The position numbers were made by a program, and so were the translations under genes. 64,000 bases of DNA from an uncultured Isosphaeraceae bacterium (GTDB lineage Bacteria > Planctomycetota > Planctomycetia > Isosphaerales > Isosphaeraceae): the NCBI GenBank assembly GCA_945957605.1, contig CAMFLR010000017.1:108322-172321 (forward strand). The letters are read 5' to 3'. The notes beneath the pieces are model-generated. The model was given only the letters and a program-made list of their open reading frames with translations. It made no database searches and was not told the origin of the DNA. Numbering within the stretch: the first letter of the stretch is position 1; every line of letters starts with the position of its first letter. This document shows, one piece after another, positions 1 to 7,662 of the stretch.

Positions 1-368
1 TTGAGCCCGTAATTGACGAACAGCACAGTTGGCTTGAGGGCTTCAACGTGCTGTTTAAGGTGGGCGAATCCTTCGGCGGGCGGACCGAACCGGGAGCGGG
101 CCTCGCCCCACACGGTGTCGCCACTCCAGCCGAGGTTGCGGAAGGTAATGTCGCGATCGGCGAAGCGGGAGGTGAGAGCGGTTTCGATGTAACCGTAGCT
201 CTGCTCGCGTTCGATGAACGTGCCGCCGAGGAAGACGACGCGATCGCCATTCTTCAGTTCAAACGGTTCAGCGGCGCGAATCGTTGCGGCTGGGAGCAAC
301 GAGCCTAAGAGAAGTACGAGCAGACCGGCCCATCGGGCCGGCCCGGGACGACAAACTGGGCGTTTCAC
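1..368 (-). CDS. SGNH/GDSL-like hydrolase, N-terminal part (runs off the window)
   Basis: About 122 codons are present, read from a GTG at 368 down to base 1, with no stop before the edge. The protein begins with a basic stretch and a hydrophobic segment (residues 16-32), a likely Sec signal peptide. The mature part starts with a segment typical of planctomycete SGNH/GDSL proteins: GDRVVFLGGTFIERE around residues 42-56 (the usual 'GD..VFLG.S' block), then RNLGWSGDTVWGE, and VLFVNYG at the edge. In this family such proteins are secreted esterase/lipase-like hydrolases, often fused to or next to PVC-type cytochrome modules. The catalytic Ser, Asp and His cannot be checked because the gene is cut. 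The GTG is the first plausible start; no in-frame ATG lies near it. Confidence 0.72.
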   Translation of the reverse strand, partial: MKRPVCRPGPARWAGLLVLLLGSLLPAATIRAAEPFELKNGDRVVFLGGTFIEREQSYGYIETALTSRFADRDITFRNLGWSGDTVWGEARSRFGPPAEGFAHLKQHVEALKPTVLFVNYGL

Positions 369-883
369 GACGGCGCTCTCCAGGCGGGAATCGATCAAGA
401 AGGCAGGACCGCAAGCGGTTTGATGCGGTTTTCGACCACCCTTAATCTAAACTGCCGAGGAGGCGGAGTCGATGGGTTAACACCGTTGGCGCTGAATGAT
501 TAGGTGATGATTAACGATGCAGAGGTGGGAAGAAAGAATTCATTTTGAGTGAATACATCCGGAGAAACACTCTAATCGTTCTCTCGAACCGTTAACGCAT
601 TACATGATCCCTGTCTGATTTTAATGAAAAAACACATTATTGCATAAAAATACTTATTGATTATTTGCCGGGGAGAATCAGATTTGAACAGAAGTTAGCA
701 AAGGCAGCGAAGTTGGGCAAAGGAAAGTATCCCGCAGAGATTGGAGTTTGATCCAAGTCATTCCTTCTCGATGGTAACGACATGGGCATGCGTTCAGAGA
801 CACGACGCATCGCTTCTGAATTCTCATGTACACTCACCACCTCGTCAGTGCCACTCACATTTCACAGTTTTCAGGTCTGAACC
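369..883. other. Intergenic region, 515 bp, AT-rich in part
   Basis: Separates the divergent SGNH hydrolase gene and the BlaI gene. Bases 540-665 are AT-rich and could hold promoters for the leftward gene, but I cannot fix one. Bases about 681-713 match a dispersed intergenic repeat (see the repeat entry). A 65-codon minus-strand frame over 661-858 lacks a ribosome binding site and a recognisable product. I see no convincing gene here. Confidence 0.6.
681..713 (+). repeat. Dispersed intergenic repeat, copy 1
   Basis: The stretch running TTTGAACAGAAGTTAGC and on to GGCAGCGAAG closely matches 49040-49073 (TTTGAACAGAAGGAAGC then GGTAGCGAAG). Both copies are outside genes and in the same orientation. 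Two copies in one window suggest a short dispersed repeat; its function is unknown. Confidence 0.5.
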
Positions 884-911
884 TTGACGGCGTTCATTTG
901 AACGCTATTAT
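884..911 (+). promoter_or_regulatory. Promoter of the BlaI-BlaR1 operon
   Basis: TTGACG (884-889) and TATTAT (906-911) are separated by 16 bp and sit 33 bp upstream of the BlaI start codon. They resemble sigma-70-type -35 and -10 boxes (five of six matches each). A GAGGG ribosome binding site at 932-936 lies 7 bases before the ATG at 944. The spacer is wholly occupied by the inverted repeat described separately. Confidence 0.72.
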
Positions 912-929
912 GACTTTCAATTGAACGCC
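890..929 (+). promoter_or_regulatory. Putative BlaI operator: dyad in the promoter spacer plus a downstream half-site
   Basis: GCGTTCA-TT-TGAACGC (890-905) is a perfect 7-bp-arm inverted repeat filling the 16-bp gap between the -35 and -10 boxes. A further half-site, TGAACGCC at 922-929, is the inverse of GGCGTTCA at 889-896, so half-sites bracket the -10 box and the probable transcription start. BlaI/MecI-family repressors are dimers that bind such dyads over their own promoter. The half-site differs from the TACA/TGTA core known in Staphylococcus. That BlaI binds here is inference from position and symmetry. Confidence 0.7.
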
Positions 930-943
930 GTGAGGGTTTTTCG

Positions 944-1327
944 ATGGACGACCGACCTTTTCCTGCCAAGTCCGAGCTAGAAATTGCCCGCATCGTTTGG
1001 AAGCTGGGGCGGTCTACTGTCCGCCAGGTTCTTGACCTTCTTCCCGAGGGGCGCGGTCTCGATTTCAAGACCGTGCAGACTTATCTCCGTCGCCTCGAAG
1101 CCAAGGGTTATCTTCAATCAAACCAAGAAGGGAGGGCCAAGGTTTATAGCCCTCGAGTGGGGGCTGGTCAGGTGATTGGCCAGGTGATGGACGACTTCAT
1201 CGACCGCCTGTTTGATGGCCAGGTTCTGCCTTTGTTTCAGCATCTCATCGAAGACCGTGGGCTATCCGGTGAGGAAGTTCGCTCGCTTCGTGAGCTGCTT
1301 GATCGACTGGAGGATGAGGCGTCATGA
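944..1327 (+). CDS. BlaI/MecI/CopY-family winged-helix transcriptional repressor
   Basis: 127 residues, the usual length for this family. The N-terminal winged helix (about 8-75) shows the family pattern: LEIARIVWKLGRSTVRQVLD, then FKTVQTYLRRLEAKGYL (recognition helix followed by the wing) and GRAKVYSP. The C-terminal 50 residues (DDFIDRLFDGQVLPLFQHLI) form the helical dimerisation part. Such proteins repress their own operon until a BlaR1-type membrane protease signals their cleavage or release. The stop overlaps the start of the BlaR1 gene in ATGA (1324-1327), so the two are translationally coupled. The start at 944 has a good GAGGG site, and the promoter upstream carries a dyad. No beta-lactamase or copper transporter gene is adjacent, so the inducer is unknown. 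Confidence 0.93.
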   Translation: MDDRPFPAKSELEIARIVWKLGRSTVRQVLDLLPEGRGLDFKTVQTYLRRLEAKGYLQSNQEGRAKVYSPRVGAGQVIGQVMDDFIDRLFDGQVLPLFQHLIEDRGLSGEEVRSLRELLDRLEDEAS

Positions 1328-3750
1328 ATCCAGACTTCGGGCCGGTGATTCAACTCCCTTGGCTTCACCTCTGGCAGGTCACCATCGTGGCAGCAGTAGT
1401 TGCTGTCATCGTGCGGCTGACTTGCCGCCATCGGCCTCGCGTGGCCTACGCACTTTGGATGCTCGTTCTTATCAAGGCTCTTGTACCGCCAGTTTGGGCT
1501 AGTCCTACAGGTGTTTTTTCGTGGGCGCTTGCAGAGAATCCCGCCCCGCCGAGTGTTTCGGCAGTGCAAACGGCTTTTGTACCCACCGTGGCGCGTTCGG
1601 GTGATGCGTCTGCTGTTGTGCGCACGCCGGAGATGCCGAAGCTTGATGTTCGTCGAACTGTAACTCAGCGATTCTCCACGGTTGTGTTCGCAACCTGGTT
1701 TCTCGGTTTTCTGGCGGGCTCGTTGGTTTTGCTTGTGAGGTGGAGACGCTGGGAAAAGTTTCTTCGCAGAACAGCCTGGCCGGCAGACCTGGACTGTATG
1801 TCGGTGGTCGCCGATTTTGTTGAGCGCTTGCGAATAAGAGGCAATGTAAGAGTGCTGATATCGTCGGAGCTGATTGGTCCGCTGGTCTACGGGATTCTTC
1901 GGCCCACGGTTGTGCTGCCTGAGTCTTTGCTAAGGAACGCGAGTGCCGAGCAAGTCCAGCTTGTCCTTGCACACGAGTTGATTCATGTTCGGCGACGGGA
2001 CGTTTTTTCGGGGCTCCTGCAGACGGTAGCGCGGCTTCTTTGGTGGTTTTATCCTGTGATTTGGTGGGTTGTGCGCGAAGCGAGCCGCGAGCGAGAACGT
2101 TGCTGCGACCAGGAAGTGATTGCGGCTCTTGGCTGCCGACCGGTGACATACGCGCGGACATTGTTAAGGGTTCTCGAGCTGAAGGTGGAATCTCGATTTC
2201 ACCTTGCGGAAGCCGGTATCGGGCATTCGCGAGTGACTGCTCTTCGCCTGGAGTACATCATGAAGCACGCCGAGTCTCGTCGACGTTTCGCGACCGTTAT
2301 TCCCCGGATCGTGATCGCGCTTGGTCTCGCTTCTTTGCTTCCTGGAATGGGATTGCCAGCGGATGATCGACCAAAGAGCGAGGTCACGAACTTACCAGCC
2401 AGTAACGGACGGCGCCCGCCCCCGCCTGCTGGTCGCACCGGATCAGCGAACCGACCGATTACGGTTACCGGGCGTGCTCTGGATGAGGTGGGGCAACCTG
2501 TTTCAGGCGCGACCATCTATCTTCAGTCGACGAATGGCATCGAAGCGCGGCTCGGGACCACTAAGACAGACAGGGAAGGTCGCTATGAGTTTCGAGACGC
2601 GAAGCTTCCCGTATATCAACCCTTCGACGAAGCGCCGCTGACCGGCACGTTTGAAGTCTTCGGCACGGCGCCGGGTAAAGGATTCACCTGGCACGAGATG
2701 CGTTTCGGAGTCGTGGGGCGGCGGCCAGGCTCAGAACCCAAGTCACCCACAGACATTCGCTACTTTGAGGGCGAACCGATTGAGATGGATTTGAGATTTG
2801 AGCCGCCCGCACTTGTAAAGGGACGAGTTATTGATGAGAAAGGAGTGCCCGTCGTTGGTGCGGTCGTGCATTTAGATTCTCCTCCGTACCGATTGAACAA
2901 GGTGAGGGGCCAGGACTTTGGCATTTGGTCCATTGCTGGCGCTCCTTCCGAGTTGACGTCTACAAAAACGGGGAACGACGGGCGATTTGAGTTACCAGGT
3001 CTGCCTCGAGAAGCGAGTTTCCAAATTAGCTTCACGCATCAAGACTACGCGGCTCAAAGTCTCTCCTATGTCACCAGCAACAGGCCAGCAAGCGAGTTTG
3101 ATTTGGCAATGTCCGGCAAGTTCGAGACCGGCGAGCTGGAGGTCAAGTTCAGATCGCCGCGCAGGCTCGCGATCCGAGTTCTGAAGGCGGATACAGAGGA
3201 GCCTGCCCAGGGAATTGCTGTTAGCATCGGATCGAATCAGGCAGGACCACTCGCAAATGGAGTCACCGACGCGAAGGGCTCGGTGGAGATGAAGTTGCCC
3301 TCCGGTGAATACGACGTGCGGTTGGAGCCTCCACGAATTTCGGAATATATCCGAACGCCGGCTCGCATCCGGGTTGAAGACCGCCCGCAGGAACAGGCAG
3401 CAGTTTTTCGTGTCGACCGAGGCTGTGTTCTGGTCGTTGAGGTGGTTGACGCCGAGACGGGGAAAGGTATTCCGGGTGTGAGCTTCACAGAGGACGTCCC
3501 GCACAATGGACAATCTCGCTGGAGATATTTACAACTCTCCACAACAAATGTCGAAACATGGAAAACTGATAAAGATGGACGGCTTCGAGGAGTACTCAAG
3601 CCATCGCGTTTAAATATTCGCATAGAATCGCTCCCGCACGATTCTGACTACGAAATTGACTCGGAACCAAGGACGATCGACCTGGTCGCTCGAGGAGAGA
3701 CTGTTCGCGCTCGCTTTGAGCTTCGAAAGCAAAGGAAGCCGAATCCCTGA
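1324..3750 (+). CDS. BlaR1-like M56 membrane metalloprotease with C-terminal carboxypeptidase-regulatory-like repeats
   Basis: 808 residues. Hydrophobic segments lie near 16-32, 41-60, 115-138 and 235-250, and one around 322-340 follows the protease domain. The gluzincin motif is AHELIHVRRRD with H217, E218 and H221; the RERERCCDQEV stretch near 255-264 is where this family places the third zinc ligand. This matches the M56/BlaR1 protease that inactivates BlaI. From about 378 onward the usual penicillin-binding sensor is absent. Instead there are at least three beta-sandwich repeats of the CarboxypepD_reg/peptidase-associated type: VTGRALDEVGQPVSGATI ... DREGRYEF (about 380-425), VKGRVIDEKGVPVVGAVV ... 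NDGRFELPGL (about 498-565), and a weaker one ending KGSVEMKLPSGEYDVRLE (about 640-675). The tail is probably extracytoplasmic and may be the sensor or a surface-binding module (inference). It is coupled to BlaI by the ATGA overlap. Confidence 0.9.
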   Translation: MNPDFGPVIQLPWLHLWQVTIVAAVVAVIVRLTCRHRPRVAYALWMLVLIKALVPPVWASPTGVFSWALAENPAPPSVSAVQTAFVPTVARSGDASAVVRTPEMPKLDVRRTVTQRFSTVVFATWFLGFLAGSLVLLVRWRRWEKFLRRTAWPADLDCMSVVADFVERLRIRGNVRVLISSELIGPLVYGILRPTVVLPESLLRNASAEQVQLVLAHELIHVRRRDVFSGLLQTVARLLWWFYPVIWWVVREASRERERCCDQEVIAALGCRPVTYARTLLRVLELKVESRFHLAEAGIGHSRVTALRLEYIMKHAESRRRFATVIPRIVIALGLASLLPGMGLPADDRPKSEVTNLPASNGRRPPPPAGRTGSANRPITVTGRALDEVGQPVSGATIYLQSTNGIEARLGTTKTDREGRYEFRDAKLPVYQPFDEAPLTGTFEVFGTAPGKGFTWHEMRFGVVGRRPGSEPKSPTDIRYFEGEPIEMDLRFEPPALVKGRVIDEKGVPVVGAVVHLDSPPYRLNKVRGQDFGIWSIAGAPSELTSTKTGNDGRFELPGLPREASFQISFTHQDYAAQSLSYVTSNRPASEFDLAMSGKFETGELEVKFRSPRRLAIRVLKADTEEPAQGIAVSIGSNQAGPLANGVTDAKGSVEMKLPSGEYDVRLEPPRISEYIRTPARIRVEDRPQEQAAVFRVDRGCVLVVEVVDAETGKGIPGVSFTEDVPHNGQSRWRYLQLSTTNVETWKTDKDGRLRGVLKPSRLNIRIESLPHDSDYEIDSEPRTIDLVARGETVRARFELRKQRKPNP

Positions 3751-3800
3751 CCCAGAGCGAGAGTACAGAGACGGCAAGCCTGGTGGTGTCGTCGCATGGC

Positions 3801-4442
3801 CTACTGGGCGTGTCGCGACCTCAACCACGCGAGCAAATTCGTCTCTGCCGTGGCGTCGAGCACCGTCGCGAACGAGGGCATCCGACGGACACCTTTGCGG
3901 ACGGTCTCGTGATACGCCTTCTCGTCGACGAGAATCGCTTTTTCGATCAGATTCGTCCCGAGGTCGCCGCCTTGTGCACGAGGCCCGTGGCACGTGGCGC
4001 AGTGCTTGATGAAGAGCGCTTCGCCTGCGGTTAGGTCGGCGGAGAGCGGCTTCACCGGGGTGGCGGCGCGGGAGGCGAGTAGTTCCTTGGCGGTTGATAC
4101 GTCAGATTTAGCGGCGGTGGCGTTTTCTGAGAAGTGCGCGGTGAGATAGGTGAGCAGCGGGGCTTTCTTTTCGGCCGGAACGGGCGAGCCCCAACCGACC
4201 ATCTTGTCGATCGTGGCGGTCCATTGTTTGGTTGTGAGCCGTTGGTTCGCCGCCATTTCCTCGCCATGGCAAATCAGGCAGTTTTCCGTGAAGGTTTGCT
4301 GGCCGAGTTGCTCGGCGTCTTCGTCTTCAACCGGGCGAGGCGCGGGTTTCGCTGGGTCTTGCGCGGTGGCGGCGAGGCCGGCGGTGAAGAGGGTCGTCAT
4401 GGCGAGCATGGCGATGATTCGGAATCGTGGTGATATCGTCAT
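3801..4442 (-). CDS. Periplasmic dihaem cytochrome c, partner of the sulfite-dehydrogenase-like molybdoenzyme
   Basis: 213 residues with a signal peptide (hydrophobic 10-26, cleavage near ATAQ). Two c-type haem sites are visible: CLICH (C55, C58, H59) and CATCH (C148, C151, H152). Between them the first cytochrome domain ends near residue 105 and a linker follows. The second domain has RRMPSF as a likely Met ligand near 190. It begins 3 bases after the stop of the molybdopterin oxidoreductase on the same strand, the arrangement of SorAB/SoxCD sulfite dehydrogenases, where the cytochrome takes electrons from the Mo centre. The stop converges on the BlaR1 gene with 50 bases between. The role as electron acceptor is inferred from context; the dihaem nature is seen directly. 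Confidence 0.87.
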   Translation of the reverse strand: MTISPRFRIIAMLAMTTLFTAGLAATAQDPAKPAPRPVEDEDAEQLGQQTFTENCLICHGEEMAANQRLTTKQWTATIDKMVGWGSPVPAEKKAPLLTYLTAHFSENATAAKSDVSTAKELLASRAATPVKPLSADLTAGEALFIKHCATCHGPRAQGGDLGTNLIEKAILVDEKAYHETVRKGVRRMPSFATVLDATAETNLLAWLRSRHAQ

Positions 4443-4445
4443 GGC

Positions 4446-5627
4446 TTAGCGCACCTCGCAAGCGACCTGGTCGTACCCGTTCCACAGGTAGCCGCTCTTG
4501 TTCCAGGGAGAAACTTCGGGCTGGATTTCGCCGCGCGAGTCGGTGGCGCGGGAACGGATGACGAGCGATGTCGCACCTTGAAGGTCGAACGCAACGCGCC
4601 AGCGGCGCCATGTGAACGGACGCGCGGGATCGACGAAGCTGGCTTCGCTCCATGCTGCTTCAGCGCCCGAAACGACGCCGAGTGAAACCTCGACGCGCGT
4701 GACCGTTGCATCGCCGCCGGTCCAGGCGACGCCGTGAATTTCGACGCGGCCGGGCTTGATGCGGCTGCCGGCCAGCGGCGATGAGATGAGCGACTTTACG
4801 TTCATCTCTGTGACGGACTTGACCTCTGAGGGCTTGAGGTCGACGCCTGGAGGTGTCGGTTTGATGGGCATTTTGTAGCCTGTTTGCATATAAAAACCTG
4901 GCGATTCTTCCTTCGCCACTGTGATGCTGCGAAGCCACTTGATCCAGTGATTGCCGGCCCAGCCGGGGACGACCAGTCGGACGGGACCACCGTGTTCGAC
5001 TGGCAGCGGCGCACCATTCATTTGAGTGGCAAGCAGTGTTGATTCTGCGAGTGCGCGGTCGATGGGAATGCTGCGGTGAAACGCGGGCGTTTTGGGCATG
5101 GGGGGGCCGTCGGCACCCTTGAGTTGCACATGCGCCATGCCGGGTTCGACGCCGGCCTGCTTGAGTACGTCGGCCAGGCGGACGCCGGTCCAAATAGCGT
5201 TGCCTACGGCTCCCTTGAGCCACGGAAGTCCCGGAACGGTTGGCGAGAACAGGGCCCGGCCGTTGCCGGAACACTGCAGAACCGCGGGAATGGAAACCTG
5301 GGGAAGTTTCGCAAGATCTCCGAGCGTGAGCGAAAGCTTGTTCTTGACGCCGCCGTCGATGCTGATGGCCCAGGGATCGATCAGTCCGACGCCGGGCGCT
5401 CCGAAGTGGCTGCGAACGAAGAAGAGGTCGTTCGGCGTGTACAGGCTTTCGAAGACCTCGACGGGTGTCTCGAAATCGAGCGGCCGGCGGTTGCGGACGA
5501 TCAGCTCTGGCCCTTTGCGCGGGTTCTGGGCAGAGGCGGGACGGGAGGCAAAGCTGGTGGTGAAGCCGGCGGCGAGGGCGGTCGCGAGAAAGTCGCGACG
5601 CACCAGATCGGGGTGAGTATTCTTCAT
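4446..5627 (-). CDS. Sulfite oxidase/SoxC-like molybdopterin-dependent oxidoreductase, TAT-exported
   Basis: 393 residues from the ATG at 5627. This start is chosen because a twin-arginine signal follows at once (VRRDFLATALAAGF, residues 9-22), while the 79 codons upstream in frame look non-coding. The Mo-binding domain carries the hallmark LQCSGNGR, with C119 as the expected thiolate ligand to molybdenum. It also has PWAISIDGGV, DGPPMPK and RLVVPGWAGNHWIKWL. The C-terminal immunoglobulin-like dimerisation domain starts near 285 (HGVAWTGGDATVTRVEVS) and ends WNKSGYLWNGYDQV. This fold oxidises sulfite to sulfate (SorA, SoxC, YedY relatives). The adjacent dihaem cytochrome favours a SorAB-type sulfite dehydrogenase in the periplasm. 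The substrate is inferred; other oxyanions or thiosulfate pathways are possible, since no other sox gene is nearby. Confidence 0.88.
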   Translation of the reverse strand: MKNTHPDLVRRDFLATALAAGFTTSFASRPASAQNPRKGPELIVRNRRPLDFETPVEVFESLYTPNDLFFVRSHFGAPGVGLIDPWAISIDGGVKNKLSLTLGDLAKLPQVSIPAVLQCSGNGRALFSPTVPGLPWLKGAVGNAIWTGVRLADVLKQAGVEPGMAHVQLKGADGPPMPKTPAFHRSIPIDRALAESTLLATQMNGAPLPVEHGGPVRLVVPGWAGNHWIKWLRSITVAKEESPGFYMQTGYKMPIKPTPPGVDLKPSEVKSVTEMNVKSLISSPLAGSRIKPGRVEIHGVAWTGGDATVTRVEVSLGVVSGAEAAWSEASFVDPARPFTWRRWRVAFDLQGATSLVIRSRATDSRGEIQPEVSPWNKSGYLWNGYDQVACEVR

Positions 5628-5796
5628 GACGAGTTCCGCCGATGCGCGTAAATCCGTTGACCGGAGTGCGATTCTATCCATCCGCACCAGCAATTTCGAT
5701 CCCAGAAAGAACTCGTCGCGTTGGCACATTGCGGACGGGGCGAATCGCTCGCATACTGGCTTAGCTCTTGAAGAACTCCATGCGAGTGATCGAAGA

Positions 5797-6972
5797 ATGC
5801 TTGATCGATTTAAAAATTCATGGGTTGATTGCGCCCGCCTGTTGACCACGGCGCGAAGAATCATCGACGTGCCGAGCCCGACGGGAAACGCCGGCGCAGC
5901 ACTCGACGAACTCGCGGCGATACTGGCCGCCGACGGATTTCACGTCGAGCGAGTTGCGGCTGGACATGACGCAGCCCCTGCCCTGTTCACTCGGCTCGAC
6001 TCGGGTCGACCTGGACCGACGATTCAGTTCAATGGGCATGTCGATACGGTGCATCTGCCGTTCGTGCCGTCGGCGATCGAAGGGGAAAACCTACGAGGCA
6101 GCGGCTCGTGCGATATGAAGGGCGGCCTGGCCGCGGCGGTCGAGGCGCTTCGGGCTGTGCGCGATTCGGGGATGTTAAAGGCGGGATCGATCTTGCTCAC
6201 CGCGCATGACCTGCATGAAGCACCCTGGGGAGATGGTCATCAGCTTGATCAAATGATCACGTCGGGAATTGTGGGTGACGCCGTGCTCCTGCCCGAGCCG
6301 CTTCATGGCCACTTGCCGATGGTGGGGAGAGGTCAGGCGTGCTGGAAGGCGACGGTACGCCGGCCGGGTCCTCCCGTGCACGAGGTGATGCGCCCGCGCA
6401 ACGAACCGAATGTGATTGCGATCGCGGCGGAACTGATTGGGCGGCTCATGTCGCTCGATGTGCGGCTGGCGCAAGATAGTAACTCGCCGGCTGGGCCGCC
6501 GAGTGCGTTTGTGGGGCAGATTCACGGCGGCGAGATTTATAACGGATATCCTCAGGAATGCTGGCTCGAAGGGACGAGGCGATGGCTTCCGGGGACTGAT
6601 CGGCATGAGGTTGAACGGGAATTTCGAGGGATTGTCGATGACCTCGTTCGAGAGTCGGGGGCGACGATTGATTTGATGTATCGGCTCGTTCGCGATGCGT
6701 TTTATCTTGATGAATCGAGCCGATTCGTCGAGGTCTTTGAGCGTTGTTATGCGGAGAGTTCGGGCAAGCCGCTTGCGAAGGGGCCGAAGCCGTTTGTCGA
6801 TGACGGCAATAGTTTCTGGTCGCTTGCAAATGTGCCGGCAATTACGCATGGTCCGCGGGCCGGTGGACAACATACGCTCGATGAGTGGGTGAATATTGAG
6901 GATCTGGTTCGCGTCGCGCGGCTTTATGCTGAAACGGCGACTGAGTTCTGCAATGGGCCGGCGACTCAGTAG
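5797..6972 (+). CDS. M20-family zinc metallopeptidase/deacylase (ArgE/DapE/carboxypeptidase G2-like)
   Basis: 391 residues from the ATG at 5797. The upstream in-frame codons run through the divergent promoter region and are not protein-like. Metal-binding residues of the M20 family are present: NGHVDTVHLPF (H81, D83), GSGSCDMKGG (D106, bridging Asp), HEAPWGDG (E141 region, general base) and a C-terminal HGPRAGGQHTLDEW with the last His ligand. The central lid/dimerisation domain spans about 180-300. Members hydrolyse amide bonds of N-acyl amino acids or dipeptides in the cytosol; the exact substrate cannot be read. There is no signal peptide. It diverges from the molybdoenzyme gene across 169 bp, and the downstream gene starts 15 bases after its stop. 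Confidence 0.88.
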   Translation: MLDRFKNSWVDCARLLTTARRIIDVPSPTGNAGAALDELAAILAADGFHVERVAAGHDAAPALFTRLDSGRPGPTIQFNGHVDTVHLPFVPSAIEGENLRGSGSCDMKGGLAAAVEALRAVRDSGMLKAGSILLTAHDLHEAPWGDGHQLDQMITSGIVGDAVLLPEPLHGHLPMVGRGQACWKATVRRPGPPVHEVMRPRNEPNVIAIAAELIGRLMSLDVRLAQDSNSPAGPPSAFVGQIHGGEIYNGYPQECWLEGTRRWLPGTDRHEVEREFRGIVDDLVRESGATIDLMYRLVRDAFYLDESSRFVEVFERCYAESSGKPLAKGPKPFVDDGNSFWSLANVPAITHGPRAGGQHTLDEWVNIEDLVRVARLYAETATEFCNGPATQ

Positions 6973-6987
6973 TGCTGGGGGTGAGAG

Positions 6988-7584
6988 ATGTTTGATCTCG
7001 AATCACCCGCGAAAGACCTGAACGACAAGACGATGTCAGCGGTTCATGCGTTACAGTCGCTGTTGATTATTGCAATTGGGTTGCGTGTCGATTCAATTGA
7101 GTTCGTCTCGTGCGGCAAGGAGCGAACGTGTGGCGTTAGATTCGGTGCGAACCCGCTCTACCAGCCATTCGTCGAATTACTCGACAAGGACGTGCAAGAA
7201 GGTGGGCAACTTTTCGATAAGCTGGTTGCGCTGATTCGCGAGCAATCACCTGAAGGCGGCGAGGCGAAGACTGAATTTCAGTTCTCCGCCGCGGTTGGCG
7301 GCAATGAGTGGCCGGTGGTTGTTCGAGAGGTCCGCGGAAAGGCAATATGGACTCTGACAATTCGTCCAGCGATTAAGCCGGATAGTGATGAGACCAACGC
7401 CGCGTGGTTTTACATGTGCGCCGAGAAGCCGGGATTACTGAAGGCCACGATGGACTACTGGTGTGCCCAATGGAACGAAACGCCTCATCGGAAATCAAAC
7501 TTTTTTGAGGTGTTTTTCGATCTCAAGATAATCCTGATTTTTTTGGCATTTGTCCTCATTTATTGGACGGTTATTAACCGGTGA
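6988..7584 (+). CDS. Uncharacterised protein with a C-terminal membrane anchor
   Basis: 198 residues preceded by a GGGTGAGAG ribosome binding site. No family is recognised. The bulk (1-170) is hydrophilic and mixed alpha/beta in look, with no signal peptide. Residues about 176-194 (KIILIFLAFVLIYWTVI) form a single hydrophobic segment followed by two polar residues, so this would be a tail-anchored protein with its body in the cytosol. Pieces such as CGKERTCGVRFG and GNEWPVVVREVRGKAIWTL could suggest a ligand or ATPase-coupled domain, but I cannot name one. It lies between the peptidase and aminotransferase genes on the same strand with short gaps, perhaps as one transcript. Confidence 0.75.
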   Translation: MFDLESPAKDLNDKTMSAVHALQSLLIIAIGLRVDSIEFVSCGKERTCGVRFGANPLYQPFVELLDKDVQEGGQLFDKLVALIREQSPEGGEAKTEFQFSAAVGGNEWPVVVREVRGKAIWTLTIRPAIKPDSDETNAAWFYMCAEKPGLLKATMDYWCAQWNETPHRKSNFFEVFFDLKIILIFLAFVLIYWTVINR

Positions 7585-7662
7585 TCGATCGGCCGGCTTC
7601 AGCAGGTGCTTAGAGATCAACAACGATTCCACTTCGGACTCAGGAAAACAGGAAGTGCTTTG

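Noticed and set aside
661..858. 65-codon minus-strand frame upstream of blaI
   Set aside because: No ribosome binding site; part of it coincides with a dispersed repeat; the product has no recognisable domain.
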